The notes: generated by a model from the sequence alone, not told the origin. DNA of 64,000 nt from Myxococcales bacterium (GCA_016717005.1 JADJUF010000025.1:1-64000), one strand, 5' to 3'. Shown: positions 25,419 through 34,523, numbered from the stretch's first letter. Numbers and translations are program-made.

Positions 25419-26246
25419 ATGCGTGGACTCGTGCTTGTGGGACTAGCGATCGGAACCACCGGTTGCCTGATGTCGGGCAACTATCACTCGGCCAAGACCC
25501 TGAACAAGGGCGAGTCGGAGGTCGGCGTCACGTTCTCGGCCACCCGCTACGAGTCGACGACGACCGATCCGAACACCGGCCAGACCGAGACCGGCGCGGT
25601 CGTGCTGCCCAACCTGATCCCCGAGATCTCGTACCACATCGGCATGGCCGACGACGTCGAGGTCGGCGGGCGCGTCGGGCTCGGCTCGCTCGCGCTCGAG
25701 GGCGACGTCAAGTACCGCTTCTACAAGAGCGAGAAGCTCCACCTCGCGATCGCGCCCGCCATCAGCTACCAGTCGATGATCATCATCCAGGGCGTCGGCC
25801 TCCGGCTGCCCGCGATCTTGACCTACCAGCTGGCCGACAACATGGACTTCACGGCCGCGGTGTTCGGCTCGACCACCAAGTACTCGAACGTCGACTCGTC
25901 CGATTCCGACAACAGCCTCGGGACCTTCGGCGGCAGCCTGGTCAGCACCGGCGGCGCCGTCGGCTTCGATCTGCACGGCGAGACCTTCAGCATCCGGCCG
26001 GCGATCGAGTTCACGCGCTACGTCGCGCGCCTCGACGACACGGACGGGAGCTCCGACTTCAGCACCTTCAACTTCCTGGTCCACATCGCGTGGATCGGCG
26101 GCAAGGAGAAGCAGCAGCTCAACCGGATCGAGAAGAAGATCGACGCGCTGTCGGCGCCCGCGCCGATGGCCCCCGCGCCGGCCCCGGCGCCGATGGCCCC
26201 CGCGCCGGCCCCGGCGCCGGCGCCGATGGATCCCGGCCCGCAGTAG
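25419..26246 (+). CDS. outer-membrane barrel lipoprotein with Pro/Ala tail
   Basis: 275 residues. A lipobox (GLAIGTTGC) is followed by a region rich in alternating beta strands (EVGVTFSATRYES, FTAAVFGSTTKYSN). A short helical KEKQQLNRIEKKIDAL segment precedes a tail of repeated APAPMAP units. It resembles myxobacterial outer-membrane-associated barrel proteins of unknown role. The tail may span or touch the peptidoglycan. Confidence 0.75.
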   Translation: MRGLVLVGLAIGTTGCLMSGNYHSAKTLNKGESEVGVTFSATRYESTTTDPNTGQTETGAVVLPNLIPEISYHIGMADDVEVGGRVGLGSLALEGDVKYRFYKSEKLHLAIAPAISYQSMIIIQGVGLRLPAILTYQLADNMDFTAAVFGSTTKYSNVDSSDSDNSLGTFGGSLVSTGGAVGFDLHGETFSIRPAIEFTRYVARLDDTDGSSDFSTFNFLVHIAWIGGKEKQQLNRIEKKIDALSAPAPMAPAPAPAPMAPAPAPAPAPMDPGPQ

Positions 26247-26454
26247 CGGCCGACCAGCCTCGTCTCGACGGCTCGGCTCGCGCTGGGCCGTTTGGCGTTT
26301 CGGCCGAGATCGCGACCACAATGTCGCGATTCCCGGCGCGGTCCGAGCACCGGCGCGGCGCGGCGCCGATCGATCGATCGCCGAAGACGCGAGCAATTCA
26401 AGTTGGTTGATCGTCGTTGCGGGGTGTGGCGCGGCGGTTGCTGTTGGCTCGGTC

Positions 26455-27195
26455 ATGACCAAGCTCGCCGTCCTCGGCCTGGTGTTGACCACCGCCGCCG
26501 TCGCTGTCGCCCAGCCCGCCGAACCGCAGGCCGTGACCACGACCGGCACCGTCGTGGTCGTGTCGCCGACGCCGGTGGTGGTGACGAGCGCCGCCGCCAT
26601 CGCCGGGCCCGCTGCGGCTGCGCCCGTGCCCGTGCCCGCGGCAGCGGTCGCCGCCAGCGCGCCCCAGACCCACGCCTGGGAGGAGGTCAACCACATCAAC
26701 GGTACGCTGGTCCCGGTCGGGCAGGAGAACGACTACCTGAAGAGGTTCAGGCGCTGGAACGTGTCGACCAACCCGATCGGCTACATGTACGGCAGCTACG
26801 GTGTGTCGGTCAGCTACGGCCTCAACAGCAACCTCGCGATCCGCGGCGACCTCAACTACTTCGATCCGCCCGGGTCGAACTCGTACGAGGCCACCGGCGT
26901 CGATGTCGGCGTCGCCCTGCCGATCTACTTCCGCCGCACCTATCAGGGCCTGTTCCTCGAGCCCGGCATCATCTCGCGCACCTTCAGTGAGCGCTGCGGT
27001 GGGTGTCGGTCGTCGAGCGATACCAACACCACCTTCGGGCCGCAGGTGCTGGTCGGCTGGCACTGGACCTGGTCGAGCGGCTTGAACTTCGCGGTCGCCG
27101 CGGGCGCGGGGCGCAACTGGGCGGCCCGGGACAGCGAGTACGGCTCTGACGAGGTGTTCGGCAACGGGTACATGCGGTTCGGCTACGCGTTCTGA
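26455..27195 (+). CDS. secreted/outer-membrane beta-barrel protein, unknown function
   Basis: 246 residues with a signal peptide ending AVAVAQP, a Val/Ala-rich linker, then a barrel-like domain (GYMYGSYGVSVSYGLN, DLNYFDPPGSN) closing with an aromatic C-terminus (YMRFGYAF), typical of porin-like barrels recognised by the BAM complex. It contains a CGGC pair in a predicted loop. The ATG at 26455 gives a proper signal peptide. Confidence 0.75.
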   Translation: MTKLAVLGLVLTTAAVAVAQPAEPQAVTTTGTVVVVSPTPVVVTSAAAIAGPAAAAPVPVPAAAVAASAPQTHAWEEVNHINGTLVPVGQENDYLKRFRRWNVSTNPIGYMYGSYGVSVSYGLNSNLAIRGDLNYFDPPGSNSYEATGVDVGVALPIYFRRTYQGLFLEPGIISRTFSERCGGCRSSSDTNTTFGPQVLVGWHWTWSSGLNFAVAAGAGRNWAARDSEYGSDEVFGNGYMRFGYAF

Positions 27196-27272
27196 TCGAG
27201 CGAGGCGCAGACCGAGCGGGCGACGCGCGGCGGCACCCGCGCCTCGCCCCGGCGGCGGCGCGATCCTGGCGG

Positions 27273-27289
27273 TGCTCCACGGTGGAGCA
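27273..27289 (+). terminator. hairpin downstream of the barrel gene
   Basis: TGCTCCA-CGG-TGGAGCA is a perfect 7-bp stem with a 3-nt loop, 78 nt after the stop at 27195. No T-run follows, so termination would rely on other factors. Confidence 0.4.
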
Positions 27290-27378
27290 GCTGGTCGATC
27301 TCGACGCAGCGCCGTCGATCGCAAGTGCGCGAAGCCAGGGGCCGACGGCCTGGCGCAGCGGCTGCAGTAGTCCTCCAC

Positions 27379-27403
27379 GTCGCGAGTCGATTCCCCTCGC
27401 GAC
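27379..27403 (+). promoter_or_regulatory. 5' leader hairpin directly before a ribosome binding site
   Basis: GTCGCGAG (27379-27386) and CTCGCGAC (27396-27403) form an 8-bp stem. The 3' arm is directly followed by GAGGAG at 27404-27409, the ribosome binding site for the gene at 27415. The hairpin could tune access to that site. Confidence 0.4.
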
Positions 27404-27414
27404 GAGGAGTACGC

Positions 27415-28287
<873 letters not shown>

Positions 28288-28328
28288 TCGGCCCGGCCGC
28301 CGATCGGCGCGCTATGCTGCCCCGCCCG

Positions 28329-29786
28329 ATGAGCGAAGACGAGCAGCGGTTCGAGCTCCTCGCCGATCTCGGCGCGATGATCGCCCGCGAGGTCGAGCTC
28401 GACGAGCTGCTGGCGTCGTGCGCCGATCGGGTGGCGCGGGCGATCGGCGCCGAGCGCGCGACCCTGTGGGTGGTCGACGGCGCCACCGGCGAGCTGCGCG
28501 CGCGCCTGGCCGACGCGCTCGATCTCGACGCCCTGACCCTGCCGGTCGGGCGCGGCGTGGCCGGCGCCGTGGCCGCGACCGGCGAGCCGGTCATGATCGC
28601 CGACGCCGCCCGCGATCCGCGCTGGCACGCGGAGATCGATCAGCGCACCGGGTACACGACCCGGTCGATGCTGTGCGTGCCGGTGCGCGGCCCCGACGCG
28701 ACCCTGCGCGGCGTGCTGCAGGTGCTCAACCACAAGGCCGGCGCGTTCTCGGATCGCGACCGGGTCTTCGCCGCCGCGCTCGCCGATCAGATCGGCCGCG
28801 CGCTCGAGTTCACGACCCTGCGCGGCCACCGGCAGCGCCCGGGCGTGGCGGTGCGCGGGCGCTACAACCACGTCGTCGGCCAGTCGCCGACGATGCGCGC
28901 GGTCTACGACGTGATCGCGCGCGCGGCCCAGACCGACGCGACCGTGCTCCTGCGGGGCGAGACCGGCACCGGCAAGGGCGTGTTCGCGCGCGCGATCCAC
29001 GTCAACAGCGACCGCCGGGACGCGCCGATGGTCGCGGTCGACTGCACGACCCTGCCGGCCAACCTGGTCGAGAGCGAGCTGTTCGGCCACGAGCGCGGCG
29101 CGTTCACCGGCGCCGACGCCCGGGTCATCGGCAAGGTCGAGGCCGCCGCCGGCGGGACGCTGTTCCTCGACGAGCTCGGCGAGATCCCGCTCGAGCTCCA
29201 GGGCAAGCTCCTGCGGTTCGTCCAGGACCGCAAGTTCGAGCGGGTCGGCGGGCGCGAGACCCTGACCAGCGACGTGCGGCTGGTGGTCGCGACCAACCGC
29301 GACCTCGCGGCGATGGTCAAGGCCGGGCAGTTTCGCAGCGATCTCTACTTCCGGGTGCGGGTGATCGAGCTCGAGCTGCCGCCGCTGCGGGCCCGCGGCG
29401 ACGACGACATCCTGCAGCTCGCCGAGCACTTCGCGGCGGTCTACGGCCGCCGCCACCGCAAGGTCGTGCCGGTCGTCGCCGACGACGCGCGCGCGGCGCT
29501 GTGCGGCCACACCTGGCCCGGCAACGTGCGCGAGCTCGAGCACGCGATCGAGCGCGCGGTGGTGCTGGCCCGCGGCCCGGTCATCGACGCGGCGGCGCTC
29601 GCGCTCGACCGCGGCGCCGAGGTCGACGCGGGCGCGGGCGTGGTGGTGCCGCACGAGCTGACGCTGGCCGCGGTCGAGCGCCGCTACGCCGCCGCCGCGG
29701 TCGAGCGCGCGGGCGGCAACCAGTCCGCCGCGGCGCGGACGCTGGGCATCGGACGCAACAAGCTCGCGCGGCTCCTCAAGGGCTGA
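28329..29786 (+). CDS. sigma-54-dependent activator with GAF domain
   Basis: 485 residues. A GAF domain covers about 15-165 (LPVGRGVAGAVAATGEPVMI), the AAA+ domain 180-415 has Walker A GETGTGKG and the sigma-54 contact loop GAFTGA, and a Fis-type HTH closes the protein (GGNQSAAARTLGIGRNKLARL). The Walker A ends in Gly where Thr or Ser is usual, which could weaken ATP use. It would activate sigma-54 promoters in response to a small ligand sensed by GAF. The start could also be the GTG at 28284 overlapping the previous stop. Confidence 0.92.
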   Translation: MSEDEQRFELLADLGAMIAREVELDELLASCADRVARAIGAERATLWVVDGATGELRARLADALDLDALTLPVGRGVAGAVAATGEPVMIADAARDPRWHAEIDQRTGYTTRSMLCVPVRGPDATLRGVLQVLNHKAGAFSDRDRVFAAALADQIGRALEFTTLRGHRQRPGVAVRGRYNHVVGQSPTMRAVYDVIARAAQTDATVLLRGETGTGKGVFARAIHVNSDRRDAPMVAVDCTTLPANLVESELFGHERGAFTGADARVIGKVEAAAGGTLFLDELGEIPLELQGKLLRFVQDRKFERVGGRETLTSDVRLVVATNRDLAAMVKAGQFRSDLYFRVRVIELELPPLRARGDDDILQLAEHFAAVYGRRHRKVVPVVADDARAALCGHTWPGNVRELEHAIERAVVLARGPVIDAAALALDRGAEVDAGAGVVVPHELTLAAVERRYAAAAVERAGGNQSAAARTLGIGRNKLARLLKG

Positions 29787-29802
29787 CGCCGCTGCGGCGG
29801 CC

Positions 29803-29826
29803 TGCGACAGGGTGCGACGGTCGCAG
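29803..29826. promoter_or_regulatory. possible activator-binding palindromes
   Basis: TGCGAC occurs at 29803 and again at 29813, the second followed after one base by GTCGCA, making a 13-bp palindrome TGCGAC-G-GTCGCA. It lies directly after the sigma-54 activator gene and about 170 bp before the small ORF at 29995, a normal distance for an enhancer site. A terminator hairpin is the alternative. Confidence 0.35.
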
Positions 29827-29994
29827 GTACCTCGCGCATCGCTCGTGCGGCGCGCCCAAGTCCTCGTCGACGCTCGCCGCGGCGACGGCGCCGCGGCGGC
29901 CGCACCTGGCCCGCGATGTGAAATAGCGATCATTCGTCAGCGCGTGTCAGCCGGCGCGCTGCTTGGCGCATCTACCTGAGCGAAGGAGCCAACC

Positions 29995-30198
29995 ATGACC
30001 ACCACGACCAACCGCTACGACGAGATCATCGGCCGCAACCGCGCCACCCGCGTGCGCGACTTCGGGTTCGCGCTGTTGCTGGCGGCGGTGACCGCGTTCG
30101 CGCTCGGCTCGATCGGCACCGCGGGCAGCACCGCCCACGCCGCCACGCCGACCGCCGGCGCCGCCCACGCCTGCGCCGTCACCGTCACCACGTGCTGA
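29995..30198 (+). CDS. small protein with signal-anchor and Cys-containing tail
   Basis: 67 residues. A polar N-terminus (MTTTTNRYDEIIGRN) is followed by a basic patch, one hydrophobic helix (FALLLAAVTAFALGSIG, about 29-45) and STAHA-ATP, a plausible signal peptidase site. Cleavage would release a peptide of about 18 residues ending CAVTVTTC, with two cysteines. GAAGGAG lies 8 nt before the ATG, so it is likely to be translated well. I know no family for it. Confidence 0.65.
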   Translation: MTTTTNRYDEIIGRNRATRVRDFGFALLLAAVTAFALGSIGTAGSTAHAATPTAGAAHACAVTVTTC

Positions 30199-30536
30199 GC
30201 CGATCGAGCGGCGCGCCGCCGACGCAGGTCGCCGGCGGGCGGCCCGGTCGTCCCGGCGGACCCGCGCGGCGCAGTCGCGGCGCCGGGCGCTGGCCACCCG
30301 GTCGCGGCGCCGGGCGCCAGGCACCTGGTCGCGGCGCCGGGCGCTGGCCACCCGGTCGCGGCGCCGGCGGTCGCCCGGATCGTTCGAGCGCGGGGCCGAT
30401 CCCGCGCCGGTCCTGAGGCGGCCGCGGATCGACGCCGGGCGCGCGCGCGACCCGGCGGTCGCCCGCGGGTCGTCCGGCGGGCGCATGCTACCATCGGCGA
30501 CGTGCACGGGGACCATGCTCACGGTTTGAGGGTCTG
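30199..30536. other. 338-bp gene-free spacer
   Basis: Apart from the 27-bp tandem array at 30274-30378 I see no gene, tRNA or clear promoter. TACCAT near 30489 could be a -10 for the UbiB-like gene, whose ATG at 30537 has GAGG upstream. Confidence 0.5.
30274..30378. repeat. 27-bp tandem repeat
   Basis: Three full units and one partial unit of 27 bp (GTCGCGGCGCCGGGCG plus CTGGCCACCCG) at 30274, 30301, 30328 and 30355. Unit two differs in its last part. Each unit contains the palindromic GGCGCC. Confidence 0.85.
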
Positions 30537-31931
30537 ATGTGGGCCGCGATCCGTCTGCTGCGGGCGACCGCCGTGTTCGGGATGATCTTCCTCAGCTACC
30601 TGTGGGCGCTGTCGTTCGCGCGGCTCTGGCCCAAGCGGCTCGACACGCCCGAGCGGTGGCGCAAGATCCACCGCACCAACGCCCGGCGCATGTACCGCGG
30701 GTTCGTGAGCCTGCGCGGCGTCTACATCAAGCTCGGCCAGATCCTGTCGATCATGGGCACGTTCCTGCCCAAGTCGTACACCGAGGAGCTCGAGGGCCTG
30801 CAGGACGAGGTCCCGCCGCAGTCGTACAAGATCATCGCGCGCGCGTTCGAGAAGGCGCTCGGGCAGTCGCCCAAGGCCGCGTTCGCGCGGTTCGAGGAGA
30901 CGCCGATCGCCGCGGCGTCGCTGGGGCAGGTCCACGAGGCCCACACCGCCGCCGGTGAGCGCCTCGCGGTCAAGGTGCTCTACCCCAACGTCGCCGACAT
31001 CATCCGCATCGATCTCAAGGTGCTGGGCTGGGCGCTGCGGGTCTACCGGAACTTCGTGCCGATCCACCAGATCGAGCGGGTCCACGAGCAGCTCGGCGAC
31101 ATGCTGGCGCGCGAGACCGATCTGGTCAACGAGGCCAGCTGCCTCGAGCGGATGAGCAAGAACTTCGACGGCGACCCCGACACGCTGTTCCCGACGGTGT
31201 ACCCGACGTGGAGCTGCAAGACCGTGCTGACGATGTCGTTCATGGACGGCGTCAAGATCAGCAAGAAGGACGCGCTGTCGACGCTCGGGCTCGACCCGTA
31301 CGCGGTCGCGACCAAGCTGACGCAGGTGTTCTACAAGCAGCTGTTCATCGATCGCTTCTTCCACGCCGATCCGCACCCCGGCAACTTCTTCGTGCAGAAG
31401 GGCCCGGGCGGCGAGGTCCGGATCGTCGTCCTCGACCTGGGCTCGGCGACGTCGCTCGAGCCCAACCTGGCCGACGGCATGCTCGACATCCTCCAGGGCC
31501 TGCTGACCAAGAACGACGACATGGTCGTGCGCGGCATCGGGACGATGGGCTTCGTCGCCGAGGGTGGCGATCGCGGGCTGCTCGAGCGGACCGTGCGCAA
31601 GTACTTCGAGAAGCTGCTCAACCTCAACATCACCGACTTCTCGCGGATCGATCCCAACGTCGCCCAGCAGCTCGCCGACCCCGACATGAAGCGCGACGAG
31701 CTGCGCGAGCTGATGAAGTCGATCGCGTACCCCGAGGGCTGGTTCTACGTCGAGCGCGCCGCGGTGATCATGTTCGGGCTGTCGTCGCAGCTCGCGCCCA
31801 AGCTCAACACCGTCCAGGTCGGCATGCCGTACGTGATGAAGTTCATGATGGCGCGCACCGCCGAGCGCCAGGCCAAGGCCGCCGCCGCCCCCGCGGTCCC
31901 GCCGGCGCCGGTCCCCGCCGAAGCCTCCTAG
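30537..31931 (+). CDS. ABC1/UbiB-family atypical kinase
   Basis: 464 residues. An N-terminal hydrophobic helix (FGMIFLSYLWALSF) may anchor it. Family motifs are present: the KLGQILS nucleotide-loop motif, AAASLGQVHEA, LAVKVLYP, and the catalytic HADPHPGNFFV. The metal-binding motif reads LDLGSAT where DFG is usual. Such proteins support ubiquinone synthesis or lipid homeostasis. The C-terminus is a low-complexity Ala/Pro tail. The adjacent genes give no pathway clue. Confidence 0.88.
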   Translation: MWAAIRLLRATAVFGMIFLSYLWALSFARLWPKRLDTPERWRKIHRTNARRMYRGFVSLRGVYIKLGQILSIMGTFLPKSYTEELEGLQDEVPPQSYKIIARAFEKALGQSPKAAFARFEETPIAAASLGQVHEAHTAAGERLAVKVLYPNVADIIRIDLKVLGWALRVYRNFVPIHQIERVHEQLGDMLARETDLVNEASCLERMSKNFDGDPDTLFPTVYPTWSCKTVLTMSFMDGVKISKKDALSTLGLDPYAVATKLTQVFYKQLFIDRFFHADPHPGNFFVQKGPGGEVRIVVLDLGSATSLEPNLADGMLDILQGLLTKNDDMVVRGIGTMGFVAEGGDRGLLERTVRKYFEKLLNLNITDFSRIDPNVAQQLADPDMKRDELRELMKSIAYPEGWFYVERAAVIMFGLSSQLAPKLNTVQVGMPYVMKFMMARTAERQAKAAAAPAVPPAPVPAEAS

Positions 31932-31976
31932 CCGCGCCGGCGGCCGTCGCGCGGGCGAGGGAGCCGGAGCTCACGG

Positions 31977-32508
31977 GCGTCAGCGATCGGGATCCGGCAC
32001 CGCGCCCCATCCGCTGTCCGGCGATCGGTCGGGCGGCAGGGGCGGTCGTGCGGCCGTCGGGTGTCAGCCGATCGGTCGGGGGCGGCGGCCGACGGGTGTC
32101 AGCCGATCGGTCGTGCGGCAGCTGTCGGGTGTCAGCCGATCGGTCGTGCGGCAGGGTCGGTCGTGCGGCCGACGGGTGTCAGCCGATCGGTCGGGGGCGG
32201 CGGCCGACGGGTGTCAGCCGATCGGTCGGGGGGGTCAGCCGATCGGTCGGGTGTCAGCCGATCGGTCGGGGCGGTAGCGGTCGGGTGTCAGCCGATCGGT
32301 CGGGGCGGTAGCGGGCGGGTGTCAGCCGATCGGTCGGGGCGGCGGCCGTCGGGTGTCCGCCGATCGGTCGGGGCGGCGGCCGACGGGTGTCCGCCGATCG
32401 GGCGGGGCGGCGGCCGACGGGTGTCAGCCGATCGGTCGGGGCCGCGGCCGTCGGGTGTCCGCCGATCGGTCGGGGCGGCGGCCGTCGGGTGTCCGCCGAT
32501 CGGAGGGT
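31977..32508. repeat. 14-copy satellite array, GTGTCAGCCGATCGG unit
   Basis: Fourteen units of about 17-36 bp share the core GGGTGTCAGCCGATCGG; ten have TCAGCC and four TCCGCC at the same place. Linkers such as GGGGCGGCGGCCGACG also recur. Two degenerate copies lead in at 31977 and 32018. The core matches the repeats at 1-149 and 61629-61697. Units are contiguous without unique spacers, so this is not a CRISPR array. Confidence 0.9.
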
Positions 32509-32530
32509 CGATGGCTGTGAATGTCTTGCA

Positions 32531-32545
32531 GTAACAGGTGGTTAC
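32531..32545. promoter_or_regulatory. TetR operator candidate, distal
   Basis: GTAAC-AGGTG-GTTAC, a 5-bp inverted repeat with 5-bp spacer, preceded by ATGTCTTGCAG. The same lead-in (ATGTCTTGTCAG) precedes the proximal palindrome 40 bp further on, so the two sites are a duplicated operator unit. Confidence 0.5.
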
Positions 32546-32564
32546 TTGAATCGGAAGGAATGTC

Positions 32565-32593
32565 TTGTCAGAAACGTAAACGTAGTTTACTTT
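32565..32593 (+). promoter_or_regulatory. TetR gene promoter overlapping its operator
   Basis: TTGTCA at 32565-32570, 17-bp spacer, TACTTT at 32588-32593. The palindrome GTAAAC-GTA-GTTTAC (32576-32590) lies between and over these elements, ideal for autorepression. The -10 ends 6 nt before the GTG at 32600, predicting a leaderless transcript. Confidence 0.7.
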
Positions 32594-32599
32594 GTGCTC

Positions 32600-33274
32600 G
32601 TGATTCACGAAGTGGTCGAAGCCAGCCCGCGCGCGCGCCGTCGCGAGGCCAAGCTCGAGCGGATCCTCGACACGGCCCTGGCGGTGGTCGCGGCCGACGG
32701 TCTCGAGGGCCTGCACATGGCGCGGCTGGCGGCGGCGGTCGACTACACGCCAGGCGCGCTCTATCGCTACGTCGAGTCCAAGGACGCGCTGGTCGCGACG
32801 CTGGTCGCGCGCACCCTGGGGCAGGTCGAGGGCGCGCTGCGAGCGGCCGAGGCCGAGCCGGCGGCGCCGCCGTCCGGGCTGGCCCGCATCGGCGTCCTGG
32901 TCAGGGCCTACCGCAGCTTCGTCCAGGCCGAGCCCCACCGGTTCGGCTTGCTGGCCCTCGCGCTCGCCGAGCCGCGGGTGCTCGTCGGCGATCCCGAGCA
33001 CGCGCGCGCCACGGCCGCGGCGGTGATCGGCGCGCTCACGCCGCTGGCCGAGGCCCTGACCGCGGCCGCCGCCGACGGCGCGCTGACCGCGGGCGACCCG
33101 GTCGCGCGGACCCTGTGCGTGTTCTCGCTCGTGCACGGCCTGTCCCAGCTGCCCAAGCTGGCGCGGGTCGCGCCGACCTCGTTCGACATCGACGCGCTGG
33201 CCCTCGCCGGCGTGCGCGCGCTGCTGATCGGCTGGGGCGCGTCGCCCCATGCCGTCGACGCGGCGCTGACCTGA
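32600..33274 (+). CDS. TetR/AcrR-family regulator
   Basis: About 224 residues. The N-terminal HTH is clear (RILDTALAVVAADGLEGLHM, then DYTPGALYRYVESKDALVATL), followed by a helical ligand domain. Three in-frame GTG codons (32594, 32600, 32612) precede it; 32600 fits the promoter best. The gene is 22 nt upstream of a fatty acid hydroxylase, so the pair is probably an operon repressed by this protein through the two palindromes upstream. Confidence 0.88.
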   Translation: MIHEVVEASPRARRREAKLERILDTALAVVAADGLEGLHMARLAAAVDYTPGALYRYVESKDALVATLVARTLGQVEGALRAAEAEPAAPPSGLARIGVLVRAYRSFVQAEPHRFGLLALALAEPRVLVGDPEHARATAAAVIGALTPLAEALTAAAADGALTAGDPVARTLCVFSLVHGLSQLPKLARVAPTSFDIDALALAGVRALLIGWGASPHAVDAALT

Positions 33275-33296
33275 CCTCGCTGGATCCGGAGGACCC

Positions 33297-33848
33297 ATGA
33301 CCTCGCTCGTCGTCACGTTCGCGCTCGGCGCCTGCAGCTGGACCCTGCTCGAGTACGTCATCCACCGCTGGCTCGGCCACGATCGGCGGTTCCGCGGCAA
33401 CCCGTTCGGCGTCGAGCACGTGCGCCACCACGCCGAGGGCAACTACTTCGCGCCGACCGTGAAGAAGCTGATGGTCGCGGTGGTGGTCGCGCTCGGCGTC
33501 GGCGGACCGGCGACGCTGCTGGCCGGGGCCCACGGCGCCGCGGCGGTCGGCGGCCTGCTGGTGATGTACGGCGCGTACGAGGTGCTGCACCGCCGCGAGC
33601 ACACGCACCCCGGCATCGGCCGCTACGGCCGGTGGGCCCGCCGGCACCACTTCCACCACCACTTCGTCGACCCGCGCACCAACCACGGCGTCACGACGCC
33701 GCTGTGGGATCTGGTGTTCGGGACCTACCGCACGCCCGAGGTCATCCCGGTGCCCGAGAAGCTGTGCATGCGCTGGCTCCTCGACGACGCCGGCTCGGTC
33801 CGGCGCGAGCACGCCGATCGCTACACGCTGCGCCCGGCGCGCGCGTGA
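33297..33848 (+). CDS. fatty acid hydroxylase / sterol desaturase family protein
   Basis: 183 residues. Two membrane segments and the di-iron histidine clusters EYVIHRWLGH, EHVRHHAE, HRREHTH and RHHFHHHF fit the fatty acid hydroxylase superfamily. GGAGGA lies 6 nt before the ATG. It hydroxylates or desaturates a lipid in the membrane; the substrate is not predictable. TetR control suggests induction by a lipid or toxic hydrophobic compound. Confidence 0.88.
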   Translation: MTSLVVTFALGACSWTLLEYVIHRWLGHDRRFRGNPFGVEHVRHHAEGNYFAPTVKKLMVAVVVALGVGGPATLLAGAHGAAAVGGLLVMYGAYEVLHRREHTHPGIGRYGRWARRHHFHHHFVDPRTNHGVTTPLWDLVFGTYRTPEVIPVPEKLCMRWLLDDAGSVRREHADRYTLRPARA

Positions 33849-33864
33849 CCGGCGCGCGCGCCGA

Positions 33865-34362
33865 TCACCGCAGCCCGTAGGCCATGCGGATCGCGCGCTG
33901 GCCGGCGCCGTAGCGGCCGACGTCGAGCGCGACCGCCGCGAAGCCGGCGCGCTCGTACATCCGCTGGGCCCGGTGGTTGTGCTCGGCCACGCACAGGCGC
34001 AGCTCGGTCAGGCGCCCGGCGCGGGCGGTGGCGCGCGCCATCGCCATCGCGTGATCGAGCAACGCCCGGCCCAGGCCGTGGCGGCGCCACACCGGCTCGA
34101 CCGAGATCGCGAGCAGGTCGGCGACGTGCTCGCCGGTGGCCTCGTCGCGGTAGAACGCCAGCATCGTGAAGCCGCGCCGCGGCGCCGGATCGTCGATCCA
34201 CGCGGCGACGTTGGGCTGGGCGAGCCACGCCGGCAGCACCTCGCGGTAGTCGCCGAGGTCCGCGAAGGCGCGGATGCCGAGATCGATCAGCCACCCGTGG
34301 TCGAGCGGCGTGGCCCGCCGGATCGCCGGAGGCGCGACCGCGGGGCGCAGCAGGGTGACCAC
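33865..34362 (-). CDS. GNAT-family N-acetyltransferase
   Basis: 165 residues from a GTG at 34362 (a TTG at 34380 is possible). The acetyl-CoA motif A is VEPVWRRHGLGRALLDHAM, followed by LRLCVAEHNHRAQRMYERAGF, the usual motif B. Substrate unknown. AACACT ends 6 nt before the GTG. It is convergent with the hydroxylase gene, 16 nt apart. Confidence 0.85.
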   Translation of the reverse strand: MVTLLRPAVAPPAIRRATPLDHGWLIDLGIRAFADLGDYREVLPAWLAQPNVAAWIDDPAPRRGFTMLAFYRDEATGEHVADLLAISVEPVWRRHGLGRALLDHAMAMARATARAGRLTELRLCVAEHNHRAQRMYERAGFAAVALDVGRYGAGQRAIRMAYGLR

Positions 34363-34420
34363 GCCGTGAGTGTTGCGCAAGACCCGGGCGCGTGCACGCC
34401 CTCCGGTCGGGGCGCGCGAC

Positions 34421-34523
34421 CGGCGTCAGCCCGCGGACGGACGGCGTCAGCCCGCGGGACGGGACGGCGTCAGCCCGCGGACGGCGTCAGGCCGCGGACG
34501 GACAGCGTCAGCCCGCGGACGAG
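34421..34523 (-). repeat. tandem array containing the HARE-HTH stop codon
   Basis: Five units of 17-23 bp, on the minus strand TCCGCGGGCTGACGCCG. The first unit is the last codons of the HARE-HTH gene (Ser-Ala-Gly-stop, TCC GCG GGC TGA). The others are downstream copies, each still carrying TGA. Confidence 0.8.

Larger units (their letters stand above)
31932..32564. other. 633-bp gene-free region dominated by satellite repeats
   Basis: Between the UbiB-like gene and the TetR promoter there is no credible gene. Frames are open only because repeat units are near multiples of three bases. The left 45 bp are plain GC-rich DNA, the centre is the 14-copy array, and the right end carries the TetR operator sequences. 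Confidence 0.7.

Noticed and set aside
31977..32508. CRISPR array
   Set aside because: Units are contiguous, linkers are themselves repeated and GC-rich, unit length varies, and no cas genes are nearby. The Cas4-like nuclease at 37046 is 5 kb away and alone.
32061..32534. A plus-strand frame encoding a CQPIGR-type repeat protein
   Set aside because: It only translates the satellite array; all frames stay open because the units are near multiples of three, and there is no RBS or domain.
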